A stretch of 64,000 bases of DNA, taken from contig OY987299.1 in NCBI GenBank assembly GCA_963920635.1, forward strand, positions 66,694,692-66,758,691, in the 5' to 3' direction. Shown here piece after piece: positions 1 through 11,263 of the stretch. The position numbers were made by a program, and so were the translations under genes. The notes beneath the pieces were generated by a model. It ran no database searches. It saw only the letters and a list, made by a program, of their open reading frames with translations, and was not told where the DNA came from. Source of the DNA: Pseudeuparius sepicola. Its lineage: Eukaryota > Arthropoda > Insecta > Coleoptera > Anthribidae. Within the stretch, counting starts at the first letter, position 1. Each line of letters opens with the position of its first letter.

Positions 1-693
1 ATAGCATTATGAAAGTTATTTAATTTTGCAAAAGATATAGCAACCTCAATTTCATCTAGGATATCGTATATGTTCTGATACATTAAATAGATTTGTGTTA
101 AAATAGTGTGTGTTTGTATCTTAAAAGACATATCAATCGCATACAACTGATATTCTCTCATTATACTTATTATTTCATTTATTTTTGTTTCCAGGATTTG
201 TCGGTTATGAGAAATAATTTTGGAGATACTTTGAAAGGTTTTAATAGAGTCGGACAATAAAGTTAATTGTTTCTGCATGGCTATTTTCAAGTTATTTTGA
301 TTTTGTTTTAACGTTAAAATTTCTGTGTCATATCTTTCGGCGTCTTCTTGATCAAGGTTTCCTGCTATACTTTTAACTATGCTGCCTAAACCATTTATTA
401 AACCGCGTTTATTTCGATGATTTAATGAGATTGAAGGAGTTATTTGAAATATTTGTTGTTCGATTTTTTCTTCTATATTATTTATTAAAACAAAAGAATT
501 ATAGTATTCATTATTCAATTCAGAGGTGTTCCGTAATGTAGCGATTAAATTTTTATATTTTAGGGATATATTTTTAAATTCCTTGATTATACTACTAATA
601 TTGAATATTTGTACAAAAGTCCAATGATTTATAATTCTTTGAGCATTTCCTAACTTGTAGGGTAGTATACCTGGATTTTCATTCAGGATGTGG
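1..693 (-). CDS. env: Envelope protein of element A, N-terminal part (partial)
   Basis: Open frame running off the left edge. About 130 residues in there is a furin-like site (RNKRG) directly followed by GLINGLGSIVKSI, the fusion-peptide-like stretch of errantivirus and baculovirus F-type envelope proteins. The same arrangement occurs in the env of element B (KREKRG then GLINGLGSIF). Heptad-like leucine/isoleucine-rich sequence follows. A CAG at about 695 may be the 3' splice site used for a subgenomic env message, because env overlaps the integrase end by about 10 bases. The family role is membrane fusion; whether this copy could act cannot be judged from a fragment. Confidence 0.75.
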
Positions 694-1024
694 AACTGGG
701 AATCGACTCGGGTGGAGCATCCAAGGATGAAGTAGGTCCATCTGTAATAAGTGGCCTTTTAAGTTCTTTTATATATATAATTTCATGTTTAGTGGGATCG
801 CCTATTTTCGCGATTTTTACTTTATTATTTTCTATCATTTCGATTATTTTATAGGGACCACAAAATTTCTTTTTACTTTTGTTTCTAGAACTTGGAGAAA
901 ACTTTTTATAGACGGCTTGATTGAGTTTAAATTCGGTTTCATCGCCTTTTTTATTATGTTTCTCAAGCATTCTTATTTTTTGTGTTTCAGTATTTTGTAA
1001 AGCGGTTTCATATAATGTATCCAA
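683..1024 (-). pseudogene. pol: Integrase C-terminal region of element A
   Basis: This 113-residue open frame contains a basic run and a KKFCGPYKIIEMIENNKVKI segment typical of the SH3-like C-terminal domain of Ty3/gypsy integrases. It continues the integrase that ends with a stop at 1032. A frame change separates the two. Its last residues overlap env. Function, from the family, is DNA binding during integration. Confidence 0.7.
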
Positions 1025-1031
1025 TTTTTCT

Positions 1032-2004
1032 TTATGGGAACTGACAGTCTGTATAGAAAGTTGTAGATATTAAGTCAAAAGGATCTCGGGAGTTCGTATG
1101 ACCTAAAACTAGTTCATGTGGAGAAAATTTGGTTGTGTTATGAGTAGTGCTATTATAAGCAATTATTGCATATGGGATTATTTCTGAGATTGGTTTTGAT
1201 TTTTCCTTTTGTCTTAGAATTCGCAAATGTTCAATTAAAGTAGAATGAAACCTTTCTACGGGAGAGTTAGATTCATGGTGACCTATTGTCGTAAAGTGGA
1301 TATTAATGTTTTGTGTTTTTAGAAGCTCTTTTAAAAGATCGTCATTAAATTCTGTTCCTTTATCCGTAACTATATTTTCGGGACAGCCGAAAAATGAAAA
1401 GAATAATATTAATTTATCGCATACAGATTTAGCGTTTTTGTCGTAAGGAAAAGCTTGTCCAAATTTGGAAAATTTATCAAATATAGTGAGAAAATTTTGA
1501 TTCTCAAAAATAAAAGTATCCATATGTAGGATTTGAAAAAGTTTTGTAGGCGTTTCTGTTTTTACTAGAGGTACATACGATTTTTGTCTACTATATTTTA
1601 AAGTTTGACACGTTACACAGTCATTAATAAATTTTGTTACATTATTCTTTAAATGGGGCCAATAATAATTTGACTTTACTCTTTCATAAGTTTCTGAAAT
1701 ACCACGATGGTTTGTTTTACTTTCATGTTGGTGTAATAAAAGTAATTTTTTATCTTCTTCACTGGATACATTATTTAGTAATTTTGTACAGCGTATTAAT
1801 TTTAACTTTCTAAAATTTTTTAGATATACGTTATTGAATATATTAAATAAATCTTCTTCATAAAAATATAGATATGCTTGTTGTTTTCCTGAAAAATATT
1901 CTTTAATAAAATTTGAGATAATTTGTGGATTTTTAGGAATTTCGCAATGATTTATATTATGACTTTCAAATTTTTCAAAAGTAACTTTAATTCTTTCAAG
2001 GGGA
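1032..2004 (-). pseudogene. pol: Integrase of element A (zinc-binding and catalytic core)
   Basis: The frame is open from about 2000 down to 1032, though its first ATG is only at 1523. The N-terminal zinc-binding part has HESKTNHRG and CVTC (an HHCC motif). The core has D in HMDTFIF, D in VTDKGTEF and E in SPVERFHST, so all three catalytic acids of the DDE integrase are present. A frameshift near 2011 cuts it from RNase H and another near 1030 cuts it from its C-terminal domain. It is a decayed Ty3/gypsy integrase. Confidence 0.85.
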
Positions 2005-2010
2005 TTCTTT

Positions 2011-3186
2011 TTAATTAAATATTGATGTTTTATTATTAATCATTTCGTCTAGTATAGGGATTCCGTCATTTTCAGTTTCGGTGTTAGTTGTCTGAACAGT
2101 ATCAGATTTTTGTATGTTAGGAGGTCTTATTTGGATGTCAGAAATTATTTTTATTTTTATTGAAGTCTCTGGAATAGGGTTTTCAGGTGGTTTGTCTTCG
2201 TCTAGTTCTGGATTTTCACAAATATTTTTTAAATAGTCAAAAATTTCTTTATTTACTTCGCCAGGGTTATTAATTGTTGATTGATTTTCGTAAATCTGGA
2301 CTTGTATTCGCGATAGTGCATCTGCGTTTAAATTTTGAGAGCCTTTTTTATATATGATTTCAAAGTCAAATTCTTCTAAGCGTAGTCGCCAGCGTACTAA
2401 TTTCGAATTGGGTTCTTTTAGGTTGAAAAGCCATACGAGGGGTCTGTGATCAGTATAGATATAAAATTTACGTTCGAATAGGTAAGGTCGAAAATATTTA
2501 CATGCATAGACTATACTTAATAATTCTTTCTCGATAGTAGAGTATTTTATTTCGGATTCATTTAGGGTCCTAGATGCATAAGCTATTGGATTATCATGGG
2601 GAACTTGTCCTTGGGAAAGTACGGCTCCTAGGGCGTAATTACTCGCGTCTGTAGTCAAAATAAAAGGTTTTGAAAAGTCGGGATAAATTAATATAGGGTG
2701 ATTAATTAATAAATTCTTACTGTGTTCAAAAGCTTGCATAAATTCAGGTGTGTGCTCTATTTTCGCGTCTTTCTTTAAACACTTAGTCATGGGTTTTGTA
2801 ATCTTAGCGAAGTCTTTGATAAAGCGTCTGGAGTAACCGAGTAAGCCAAGAAAGAATTTAATTTCTTTACACGTTCGTGGAACGGGAAAATTTTTTACTG
2901 CTGCTATTTTGCTTGGATCGGGTTTAATACCATCTGTTGTAACCAGGTGACCTAAATATTGGACTTCCTTTCGTAGGAATTCTGATTTGTCGAGTTGGAT
3001 TTTGAATTTTGCATTTCGAAGTCTGGTAAAAATTTCGCGGAGTCTAGAGATGTGTTCTTGGAGGGATGTACTAAAAATAATAATATCGTCTAAATAGACA
3101 AAGCATATTTCATTTTGTAAGCCTCTTAATATGTTATTCATAACCCTTTGGAAGGTACTAGGGCTATTTGTAAGACCAAAAGGCAT
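2011..3186 (-). pseudogene. pol: Reverse transcriptase (C-terminal half) and RNase H of element A
   Basis: The 391 residues start at the MPFGL motif, followed by [11 protein letters not shown] (catalytic YLDD), the thumb and connection, then RNase H with TTDASNYALGAVL, STIEKELLSIVYA and YTDHRPL, ending in NADALSRI. The catalytic residues visible in this part are intact. The segment upstream is damaged: the sequence that should carry motif A is missing between about 3190 and 3250, so the polymerase cannot work. It ends at a stop caused by a frameshift before integrase. Confidence 0.9.
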
Positions 3187-4103
3187 TCGTAGAAACTCAT
3201 AGTGTAGTAAAATAACAACTGCGTCCTAGTTTATCTAAAATTTCAGTAATATTCGAGAGAGGGTATTTATCGTCAATTGTTTTTTGATTTAATTTTCTAT
3301 AATCAATAACCATACGCCATATTTTGAGCTAATAGTTTTGAAATTTGGGATTTAACTTCCTCACGATGTACTTCTGGGTATCGATAACTTTTTGTAAAAA
3401 TAGGAGAATCATTAGTTAAATTTATATGGTGTTTAATTTGGTTTGTAAAAGTTAAAGGAATGTCCTCGCAATAAAAAATATCTTTGAATTCTACGCAAAG
3501 TTTTCGAATTTGGTTGCGCTCTTCAGAATTGCAGTGTTGTAGACGTAAGTTTTTTAGATTTTCTTTTAATTTGTTCTCCAAGTATATTTCTAAATTTTGG
3601 TAACTATCAGATTCATAATCGGAATTTTCTATAAAATTTACTTCGTTAGCGTTGACAGGTTCGACTTCAAAGGGTTCAAAAATATCAAGTTGAATTGGGT
3701 TATCCGTAGGATTTAAAATTGTAGTTAAAGCAAAATTATCTTCTATATTTACTAAACAATGGGGAATTTCCATTTCATCCAATTGTGTGTAATTTAGAAT
3801 ACCTATGCCAGATTGTATATTAACAGGGATTTTAATTTTTTGTATTGTTCTTGGCGGTATAACTTCTGTTGTGGGTTTTAAAATTGGGTTCGGTTGTGGT
3901 AAATTTTCTTCAGTTATTTGAGAATATATCGGTATTGTCGCGTTTGGTGATTCTAAAGCTTTTTGATAAAATATCTCATTTTGAATGTAATTTTGAAAAT
4001 ATGTATGCGCTAATTTTTGATTAATAAATGAGCGTGTACTACCAGTATCTATTAGAAATTTTGCATCGAGTTCGGGTAAATATATATATATATATATATA
4101 CAA
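3187..4103 (-). pseudogene. pol: Protease and N-terminal reverse transcriptase of element A
   Basis: A retropepsin active site FLIDTGSTRSFI lies near the start, then a linker and the N-terminal reverse transcriptase region (TNQIKHHINL, KSYRYPEVHREEV). The frame breaks at about 3303, where roughly the RPSxSPWSSP block is deleted. A second deletion near 3200-3240 removes motif A. The protease start runs straight into a (TA)n microsatellite at 4080-4101, which replaces the normal gag-pol junction and encodes an artificial Tyr-Ile run. Confidence 0.85.
4080..4101. repeat. (TA)n microsatellite at the gag-pol junction
   Basis: An uninterrupted TA run of about 22 bases sits exactly between the gag end and protease of element A. 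Its length change probably set the present reading-frame relation. Confidence 0.9.
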
Positions 4104-4130
4104 GGTTTATTGAAAGATTGTTTAAAACCA

Positions 4131-5444
4131 TCACTTCGTATTGTTGGTCTGTCCAGTATTGGGAAAATCCAAAGGGATATCGGGATTAGTCTGGATATTA
4201 GTTTCAAAATTTTGAATTTCTTCGTTTTGGGTGTCGGGTTGTAAATAGTATAAATTATTGTAAAATTCGCTAATGTCAAAAGAAGTATCTTCTTCGGAAG
4301 TTTGTTCATAAGGGTTGTTATAAGTTTGTTCATTAGGTTGGTTTATGTTTTCGGTAGGGAATGATTCCATGAAATTGCTAAATAATCGAGTTTGATAAGG
4401 TTTTTTCTGTTGAGTTACATAAGTGGTTGTGTCCATTGGTTCGGGCTTAAAAGTATTTTTTGTTACAGTACTTTGCTGTGGAATTTTTTGATTTTGGAAC
4501 ATTGAAGATCTCATTTGAAAGGTTGGTTTTTGGAAATTAGGTTGACTATTTTGAAAGGGTGGTCTTTGAAAATTTGGTTGGTTATTTTGGAAAATTGGTC
4601 TTTGTAAGCTTGATTGATTTGTTTGAAAATTATTTTGAAAGGGGGGCCTGTACATAATTTGTGGAGAGTATGGTTGTACAAAACTTGATGTACTTGGTAA
4701 GGATCGAAATTGTGGTGGTGGTGGAATTATATTATGATTAGCTGGTAAAAAGCTAGGTGTATAGGTAGGTAATCTTGGTGGGAAAAATTTTGGTTTTTGG
4801 GTATTTATGGTACTGTAGGTTGGTTGTTTCAGATTTTGATTTTGAGATGTTTTAAAATATACGAAATTTTCTTCTTCGACCACAAATGACATTGCTTGCT
4901 CGAGAGAATTTGGATTTTTTAACCTTACTACCAGTTGCATGTTATAGGGTAAACCATTTATAAATGTTTTTAACGCAAATTCATCGTAATGTGTAATTTT
5001 TACCAATTTAACGTTATTGTCTCGTTCAGAAGCATTCAATTTTGCAAAAAGTAAACTTCTCACATCTTGAATTCTCATACCAAATTGAGTGGGTGTTTCA
5101 TTTTTTAATGGCTTTAAATTGATTAAGTCTTGAATGATGCAATCGATAGATCTTTGATCTGCGAAAGTCGAAATTAGGGAGGTTTTTACTAAATTCCATG
5201 TATTTAGTTCTGATCGCGAAGCAATCAAATCTGCTGCTCGATCTCTGAGTTTTCCTAAGATAGTGTCGAAAATACAAATATTAATTGGATCGTTTAAATT
5301 TTGTAAATTTTGAAAAGCCCTAATAAAATTTTCACAAGAATTTACGAAACGTTGCAAAAGTCTGGGGTTTCCGTCAAATAAAGGGATATTGTCCGCCTGA
5401 TATCTTAATAGATTATAATTAATTGCAGGTGCTCCGTTTGGCAT
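4131..5444 (-). CDS. gag: Gag of element A
   Basis: An intact 437-residue frame from ATG at 5444. The N-terminal half is the errantivirus gag domain (DGNPRLLQRFVNSCENF; later STFADQRSIDCII, which has a counterpart in element B gag). The C-terminal third is a Pro/Asn/Gln-rich tail with repeats of the type QPNFQRPPFQN (about residues 240-330), then an acidic end. No CCHC zinc knuckle is present, as in many errantiviruses. Gag forms the particle that packages the element RNA. It is the only complete gene of this element in the window. Confidence 0.85.
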   Translation of the reverse strand: MPNGAPAINYNLLRYQADNIPLFDGNPRLLQRFVNSCENFIRAFQNLQNLNDPINICIFDTILGKLRDRAADLIASRSELNTWNLVKTSLISTFADQRSIDCIIQDLINLKPLKNETPTQFGMRIQDVRSLLFAKLNASERDNNVKLVKITHYDEFALKTFINGLPYNMQLVVRLKNPNSLEQAMSFVVEEENFVYFKTSQNQNLKQPTYSTINTQKPKFFPPRLPTYTPSFLPANHNIIPPPPQFRSLPSTSSFVQPYSPQIMYRPPFQNNFQTNQSSLQRPIFQNNQPNFQRPPFQNSQPNFQKPTFQMRSSMFQNQKIPQQSTVTKNTFKPEPMDTTTYVTQQKKPYQTRLFSNFMESFPTENINQPNEQTYNNPYEQTSEEDTSFDISEFYNNLYYLQPDTQNEEIQNFETNIQTNPDIPLDFPNTGQTNNTK

Positions 5445-5645
5445 TTTGAAAAATTATTTAAAAATGACAAAAATGTGGAAATTGGGAAAATACAAAAAAT
5501 ACAGGAACAAACAAAAATTGTGCAAATATACAAAGCAAAGAAAAACTTACAGTTGTAAGAAAATCGAAGTCTTCATGTGATTTCTCTTCTTCGTTGTCTT
5601 CTTTTTCTGTCTTCTTAATCCTAAGGTCCTTAACTTAGCCATTGA

Positions 5646-5735
5646 CAGTGCCGATGTGTGGATGCCAAAGGGGTGGAAACAGTGCCGATGTGGGGATGCT
5701 TCCGATGGGTGGTGATAGTGCCGATGTGTGGATGT
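5646..5735 (-). repeat. Short tandem repeats in the leader of element A
   Basis: CAGTGCCGATGTGTGGATG or close variants start at 5646, 5680 and 5716 (34-36 bp period), with a weaker copy near 5819. They lie between the primer-binding site and gag. A packaging role is possible but not shown. Confidence 0.7.
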
Positions 5736-5936
5736 CGTCCCCTGTGACGTTCCTCCTTGTCTTCTCAACAACCTTGGGCCAACTCCTCGGGGTGTGGAAC
5801 CAGGTGTCCGTCCGCGACAGTGCCGATTTTTGGATAACGCGGCGGATCGCGAGATTCCGTTTTGGTTCTTTCTTGTGACTAAATCGTTGAAACGAACCGA
5901 AGGTGCCGAATTTTGGACTTCGTTTCACGAAAAAAA

Positions 5937-5953
5937 TCCGAACGACTGCGCCA
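5937..5953 (-). other. Primer-binding site of element A
   Basis: On minus the sequence is TGGCGCAGTCGTTCGGA immediately after the LTR end. It starts with the TGG that pairs with a tRNA CCA end and resembles the site TGGCTCAGTCGGTAGGAC of element B. Confidence 0.75.
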
Positions 5954-6220
5954 GTTACGAGGCGGGTTGACGCAAAGTCGTTTTTAAAAAGAACTGATCT
6001 TTATTGAATACAAGTAGGAAGTGTTTGCTCTTAGTCTATGGCCCGTATATAATACCTCTGCTGGGCTTACATTGTATTTCCTTATCTTATGCTGCATATA
6101 CAAGTTTCTATGCTACCTAAACAATATACAGCACATAACTAGTATATGTCCGTACCATCGAATTGATAAGTACAATGGTCGCACAGGTACCACTTTCATT
6201 GTTGTTTGGAGCAGCCAACT
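5954..6220 (-). repeat. 5' LTR of element A
   Basis: About 267 bp between an AGTTGG start at 6220 and the primer-binding site. On minus it holds a TATA-like GGTATTATATAC (about 6046-6057) and an AATAAA signal near 6002-6007. Starts with AG rather than TG are usual for errantivirus LTRs. The partner LTR is outside the window, so the outer limit is inferred. Confidence 0.6.
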
Positions 6221-7544
6221 CTAAAGAGGTTTCAAATGGCAATAAGACAAGGACGCCTAATGAACGTGTCAGCTGATTCAGGCAAAGGAGGTATATAGGG
6301 ATGTTGCATATTAATGGACGAATTTAATGGGCATGTTCCGTAATTATCTTTATTGTATTATCTGTATTCCGAAATTCGGGGCTTGTTTGTAGGGATGAGA
6401 ATTTTTCTATATAACCACGATTATGTAAATATTGCACAAAAAAAGTAGTGAATTGGTTAAAAAAATTACATGGCAATTTTATGTACCTGGAAGTAAATTG
6501 AGACAAATAAAATACAAATTCCAAAATAAAAGTTTATTTTAAAATAAAGGCGACAAAATATCTAGGATAAGGTATACATTTTCAACTTTAATTACTTATC
6601 TTAACTAATTTATTAATTTTAAAATTCAATTTAATAGGAAAAGCATGTAGGACAGGTAGTTTTTACATATTTTTATATAATTTTTAATGTTTAGGCATCT
6701 AACAAAAAGAATTACAAATAATTACCTTATTAAAGGGACCAGAACCTCAAATTAATTTCATCTTTGACTACGAAGAGCTAGGTTCATTAGCACAATATTT
6801 TGCCAGTTTTTTCCTTGATAGAGTTTCCATCATGACTTGGAAAATAAAAAACTGTAGTAATTACATACTTTTTAAGTTTGCGCTGCCCAACATTCTCTAT
6901 GAAATTGCTCTCAATAAATTGTTGACTACAAATGCAAGTAAATACTTGTAGACAGTACAAAATTTTTCCTTTTTATTGCTGCAATCCACTTGTCTCTAAT
7001 ATCACCTTATCTCTTGGAAAACTGCTTAGACTTACGAATGAAAAGAAACCCCACTATTCTTATTCTTTCCGCCCCATTTGGTACATCCAAACACACAACA
7101 GGAGTTGACCCTCCTTTTTGTAATTTACAACTTAAACAGAGAGAATATAGCCACATAGCTAAATTAAATTAAATAATAATAAACCAAACACCAACTAAGA
7201 AAACTCAACGCCGTTTTATACGAAACTGCCACCACGACACGAACTCAAATCAAATATAAATAACACAATAATTACTCGTATTCGTACTGGGACTTGGGAC
7301 AGAAGGAAAATTAAAATGACGTTTGACAACGGAAGTCGTTTGAAGCACAGGACACAAAAATAGAAAGTTAGGACAAACACCTCTTTTGTGTTATGTGGTT
7401 TTTGCCGGAATCAGCTGATTTATTTACTATTTCACTTACTCAACTTTGGCTGCCAGTTTCTCTCTCTACACTCCTTCCATCTACTTGTCAATTCAATGGT
7501 CCATAGGTACTACATAATGAAATTTTAAATATTCGAAGATTAAA
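6221..7544. other. No recognisable gene
   Basis: AT-rich sequence with only short unsupported reading frames. I see no domain, repeat pair or RNA gene in it. Confidence 0.5.
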
Positions 7545-8040
7545 TAACTTCCTTCAAAAAATACTTCGTACCCTTAGCTTTGCAACCCTCTCTCTTTCCA
7601 ATATAGAACTTCTTACATTCTCCGAAATCACATCCTTAGATAACCAACTTCGAAATCAATATTCAAAAACATCTCTTATTTCAAATGAACTGCACCCATA
7701 CGAATTAATAGAAAACTCAAAAAGCATAATTTTTACTTTAGAATCTCAGATGCTTATAATATGCTTATACCCCTAGAGAAGTTTCTTCAACCCTTAGAGC
7801 CAAAGATCGAGGGCGATCTTCCAACTTAAGGGGGGAAGAGTTATAGACATCAAAATTACCGACTTACTACAAAAATCGCCCGATTCGCAAACGCTGCAAA
7901 TCGGCATTAATATTATATAAATATCCACGGTGAAAGAACTCGGTCATTAATTGTAACAAAATACAGCACGTTACTCTGCCCATTGTCTGTACGAATTTCT
8001 AAAAATATAAGTCGTTTTTAAAAATCGTGTTTCCTTGTCT
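7545..8040 (+). mobile_element. LTR-retroelement 3' end remnant with LTR-like segment
   Basis: A short coding trace (about 7545-7770, ending SIIFTLESQMLIICLYP) is followed by a purine tract GGGGGGAAG at 7830-7838 and then AGTTATAGAC, an errantivirus-type LTR start. The 7839-8040 segment has a TATATAAATA box near 7918. I take it as the 3' end of a plus-strand element whose interior is lost. The protein identity of the coding trace is uncertain. Confidence 0.4.
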
Positions 8041-8993
8041 GTTCAGATCGTATTGAATGAATGAGTTAAAGTATTGAATGCATGACTTTGATTGTTATGA
8101 TGTGCTTGAGTTTCTTTTGTTTGTATTTGTTGGGTATATTGTGAGTGTTGTGAGTGGTCTGAAGTTTCTTGTCGTGTTTTATTTCATTGAATTTGACCAC
8201 CTGAATTGAAAATATGAATGTCTTCCTTGACTAAAAATATTTGTATCGTTTTATCTGAATGTAGTATTGTGTTATGTTTTCTCTTGCATATTTTACATCC
8301 TCCAAGTTTACATTCCTGCGGATTATGACCCATACCTACTTAAACAGTTAGTGCAAACTTTAAATTGTTTGACATGTTGCCATCTTTTTTCAACAGATAA
8401 ATTTAAAAATTCTTTGCAGTGATATATTTTATGTGAATTGTGACAATATACGCAGTGACTGTTGTTTGAAATAGATAAATGAGAATGTAGATTAGTATTA
8501 TTTTGTCTTTTAACAAAATCTTTATTAATATTTTTGCAGTCTAATGACTCTAGCAAAAGCAAACAGCATCTATCTGTAAGAAATGAAATAAAGGTATTGA
8601 TTGTTGGAGAAATTTCATTGGATGTTTTTATTTCACACTCCTTCTTTGAACCTAAATTAACCTTACTCGATAATAGATATATTAAAATAGTGTCCCAATA
8701 TTCAAGAGGTTCTCCTAAATTTTTTAAAACTCTAATTCCTTTGAAAATTATCGAGAAATTGCCTTAATGAAATACCATTATCCTTTATAAGTGGAGTTAA
8801 ATCAAAAATGTTCTTCATGTCATGTGCGTTCGGATGATAATCTTATCTTTATTTTCATATCGTCTTCTTAATAGCTTCCAAGCTATTTGATAATTTGTAT
8901 CTGAAACTTCTAGCGAATTTATAATATCAGATGCTTCCCCTTTCAGGGCAGATTGCAAATAATAAAATTGTTGATTATACAGGGTGATTCAAC
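8040..8993 (-). pseudogene. gag: BEL/Pao retrotransposon gag remnant
   Basis: On minus, from about 8990, the frame reads QSALKGEASDII, then (in shifted frames) LGEPLEYWDTILIYLLSSK, which is the DUF1759-type gag core of BEL/Pao elements. A zinc-finger region follows at 8323-8562 with CVYCHNSHKIYHCKEF, FKVCTNCL and, after a break, HNPQECKLGGCKICKRKHN. That cysteine/histidine pattern is characteristic of Pao gag proteins. Protease, RT and LTRs are absent nearby, so this is an isolated fragment with at least two frame breaks. Confidence 0.8.
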
Positions 8994-9170
8994 AGCAATA
9001 GGAAATCCCGAAACTGGTGGTAGGGGAGACCAAAATATGGCGATTAAGTCCAACGTTGCTTAGACAAATGTTGTTTGTTTGACAAATACAGTGCGTTCAA
9101 GTTCTTCTTTTTTAAATTGAATAGCTATATCTACTCTTGTGCGTCTTTTCTCCCCTTTTAACATACTCTT
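8978..9170. mobile_element. Fragment of foldback family with CAGGGTG end
   Basis: It starts ACAGGGTGATTCAAC and contains AATGTTGTTTGTTTGACAAA, which closely matches the arms of the long foldback element at 34708-43470 (AATGTTGTTTGTTTAAAGAA). Only one arm is recognisable here. Confidence 0.5.
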
Positions 9171-9500
9171 CCCAGCAAACAAATCATCCGTGGCCAATGT
9201 CTGGGCCAATGTAGGCAATGTCGGCAAAGTGTTGGCCATTGGCACCTAAGATTGGCCCAGAAGACATATGACACTGGCCATTGAAATATAGGTTGGCCTA
9301 TGCCAGTTTTATGCCGGCAAATTGAAGGCAATCGTTACGTATTCAAGACGTAAATATCCAGTATTGGCCCAGACAGTATTTGACATTGGCAGTCGACGGG
9401 TGAATCCTACGTTGATTTGATACTGGCAAAATACTGGTTTATGGCATCGGGCGGTATTGGCCAAAATTGTCACGTGACAAAAATGCCGCAACGCGATTGG
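9171..9500. mobile_element. MITE-like element rich in TGGCC motifs, copy 1
   Basis: It begins CCCAGCAAAC and contains about a dozen TTGGCC/TGGCCA motifs in both orientations. The same start in reverse (GTTTGCTGGG) closes a second TGGCC-rich segment at 18780-19054. Such arrays usually are subterminal transposase-binding repeats. Superfamily not identified. Confidence 0.5.
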
Positions 9501-10427
9501 CAAAAACCGTCAGGTGACTTCACGGATCCTGCGCTCTTCTGCGGGAGAGAGTAGGAGACCGGAGAGGACGCGAACCGTTGACGGACGTGGGCCATTGTGG
9601 TTGTGTAATTTGTGTTTGTTTTTGTTTGATGCATTGTTGTGGCCCGCCCATATGCTGTTTCTTGTATATTCCAACGTCCTCCTGAGGATTGTAGTACAGA
9701 TTTCAGCCATAGAGGAAGATATAAGAATACTCCTTTGTAATCTTTCGTACATGAACGGAAGGTAAGTACCTATACAATTTAATAATCTTCTGGTGTTTTT
9801 ATAAGGATAGGTAATGTAGATATATAATGCCGCACAACAATCGTTGTTACGTAAACAAAACCCTCAGCTGGCAAAATTCATGATAAGAAGAAGAGTCCCA
9901 CGGTCCGGCAAAGACGAATAAAAAACAACAAATATAGGAAATAAATGTCAAACCGATAATAACCTCACTTAATTTGCCTGGCCTGTCCGATCATTATCAA
10001 AACAAGGGTTCCAGCGATCTCTGGCCGGGTAATTCACATTCAGCACCTTTAAGAAAACCATTATACATCCCAAAAATATTCCACAGGTATCAACTGGTGA
10101 AATACTGACAATCAAGCCCGGCAACGGAGCAAATTACTGCCAAGTTTACCAGCACTTCCTAGCACCAAGGCCGCGTATACAAGCCAAGACTGGGTCCGCA
10201 ATGCATGAAATAGTAAGAATTTTAAAGCTTCGACCTATTTGGGTTTTAATAACGACTCGTTTTAGTATTCGATGAACTCCCTATGTCTGCGGTTACAATG
10301 GAGCCCGGCGACAGTGATTAGTGAAGTGGTCGATGAAAACATATGCGACTCGTGTGAAACAGTTTACCCTATGAAGATGCCAATGGTAAATACAATGATG
10401 TTTGTTCTTACTTTGGAAAAGAAGTCG
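9501..10427. other. No recognisable gene
   Basis: Moderately GC-rich in its first third, with an 83-residue frame at 9514-9765 that matches nothing I know and has a shadow frame on the other strand. No convincing domain, splice context or repeat pair. Confidence 0.4.
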
Positions 10428-10678
10428 TTCTCATTGGCGGGCTGACTGGGCTGAGTCACGTGACTTTTTTGGACGTGCATTTAACTCCGTACACGTCCGA
10501 AGCCGAAGTAAACTAATATTTAGATACGTCGGAAGTGCATTTTTCTCAAGCATCTTTGCAATAAGGAGCGTATGCACTGCTCCTTTTTGGGGGATAGACG
10601 CTGCCGTATGAAAAAAGAAGTGGTAATAATTTCCAATGGTGTAACCAACCCCCGATTTTCTTGAAATTTTGGCTATCC

Positions 10679-10709
10679 CCCGACATTCGGCGCGGCGCCG
10701 AATGTCGGG
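10679..10709. repeat. Perfect 31-bp palindrome
   Basis: Fifteen-base arms CCCGACATTCGGCGC and GCGCCGAATGTCGGG around a single G. It lies in transposon copy 1 and is absent from the second copy. Confidence 0.9.
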
Positions 10710-10904
10710 TAGGTTACATCATTGTGAATAATAAAATAACCACTTCATTTTTCATTCCGCAGCGCCCATCGCGGAAAAAGTAGGGCATACGCAATATAAA
10801 ATGAGACAAGATAGGTCTGAATAATCTCGGACATCATCCAATCGATTTAGTAAACAAGCCGATTCATAATCCATCGGACGGTAGAAGTAAGGTTATGTGT
10901 CACG

Positions 10905-11099
10905 AATTACCTCACCACTTTCTAAGAAGCTTGCAAGAAAAACGCTGAATGGCTCAGCACCCCGGCAAGCTACACCGAGTTTATAAATTCTCTTTGTATT
11001 CATTTTTGTGCCAGTCAGATACTGCTCTCGTGATGTAAAACATATTTTTGTACTAATAAAAAATTTTAAAAAACTGTTCTTTGCGTTCTGAACGATTTT
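10905..11099 (+). repeat. 5' LTR of element B
   Basis: It starts AATTACCTCACC and ends GAACGATTTT before the primer-binding site. It has AATAAA near 11055-11062. It is about 65 bp longer than the 3' copy, which lacks the segment between TGTGCCA and TTTGCGTTCTG. Confidence 0.85.
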
Positions 11100-11117
11100 T
11101 GGCTCAGTCGGTAGGAC
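11100..11117 (+). other. Primer-binding site of element B
   Basis: TGGCTCAGTCGGTAGGAC directly after the LTR; similar to that of element A. Confidence 0.7.
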
Positions 11118-11263
11118 GTCCGGGTTACCCTCTTGCGCATCGCGACGCGTTCTAAGTAATTTTCGTATCTACGATTAACCGGATATCGAACAGTTGTCAC
11201 GTTGTGTCGAACTTTAATTCGGTGTAGGCTCATTGGGCCGTTCTACTAATGTAAGTGCAATTC

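Larger units (their letters stand above)
1..6220 (-). mobile_element. Errantivirus-like LTR retrotransposon A (3' end outside window)
   Basis: Reading on minus from high to low coordinate the order is LTR, primer-binding site, leader, gag, protease, reverse transcriptase, RNase H, integrase, env, which is the insect endogenous retrovirus (errantivirus, Ty3/gypsy) layout. The primer-binding site begins TGGCGCAGTCG, a start I associate with the 17.6/297 group. Env runs off the window edge, so the 3' LTR is not visible. The copy is dead: two deletions inside reverse transcriptase, a TA microsatellite in protease and a frameshift before integrase. It is related to element B at 10.9-17.9 kb but is not the same family. 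Confidence 0.9.

Noticed and set aside
5547..5970. Several 70-97 residue frames on both strands
   Set aside because: They overlap the leader repeats and primer-binding site of element A and are shadows of a repeated non-coding leader.
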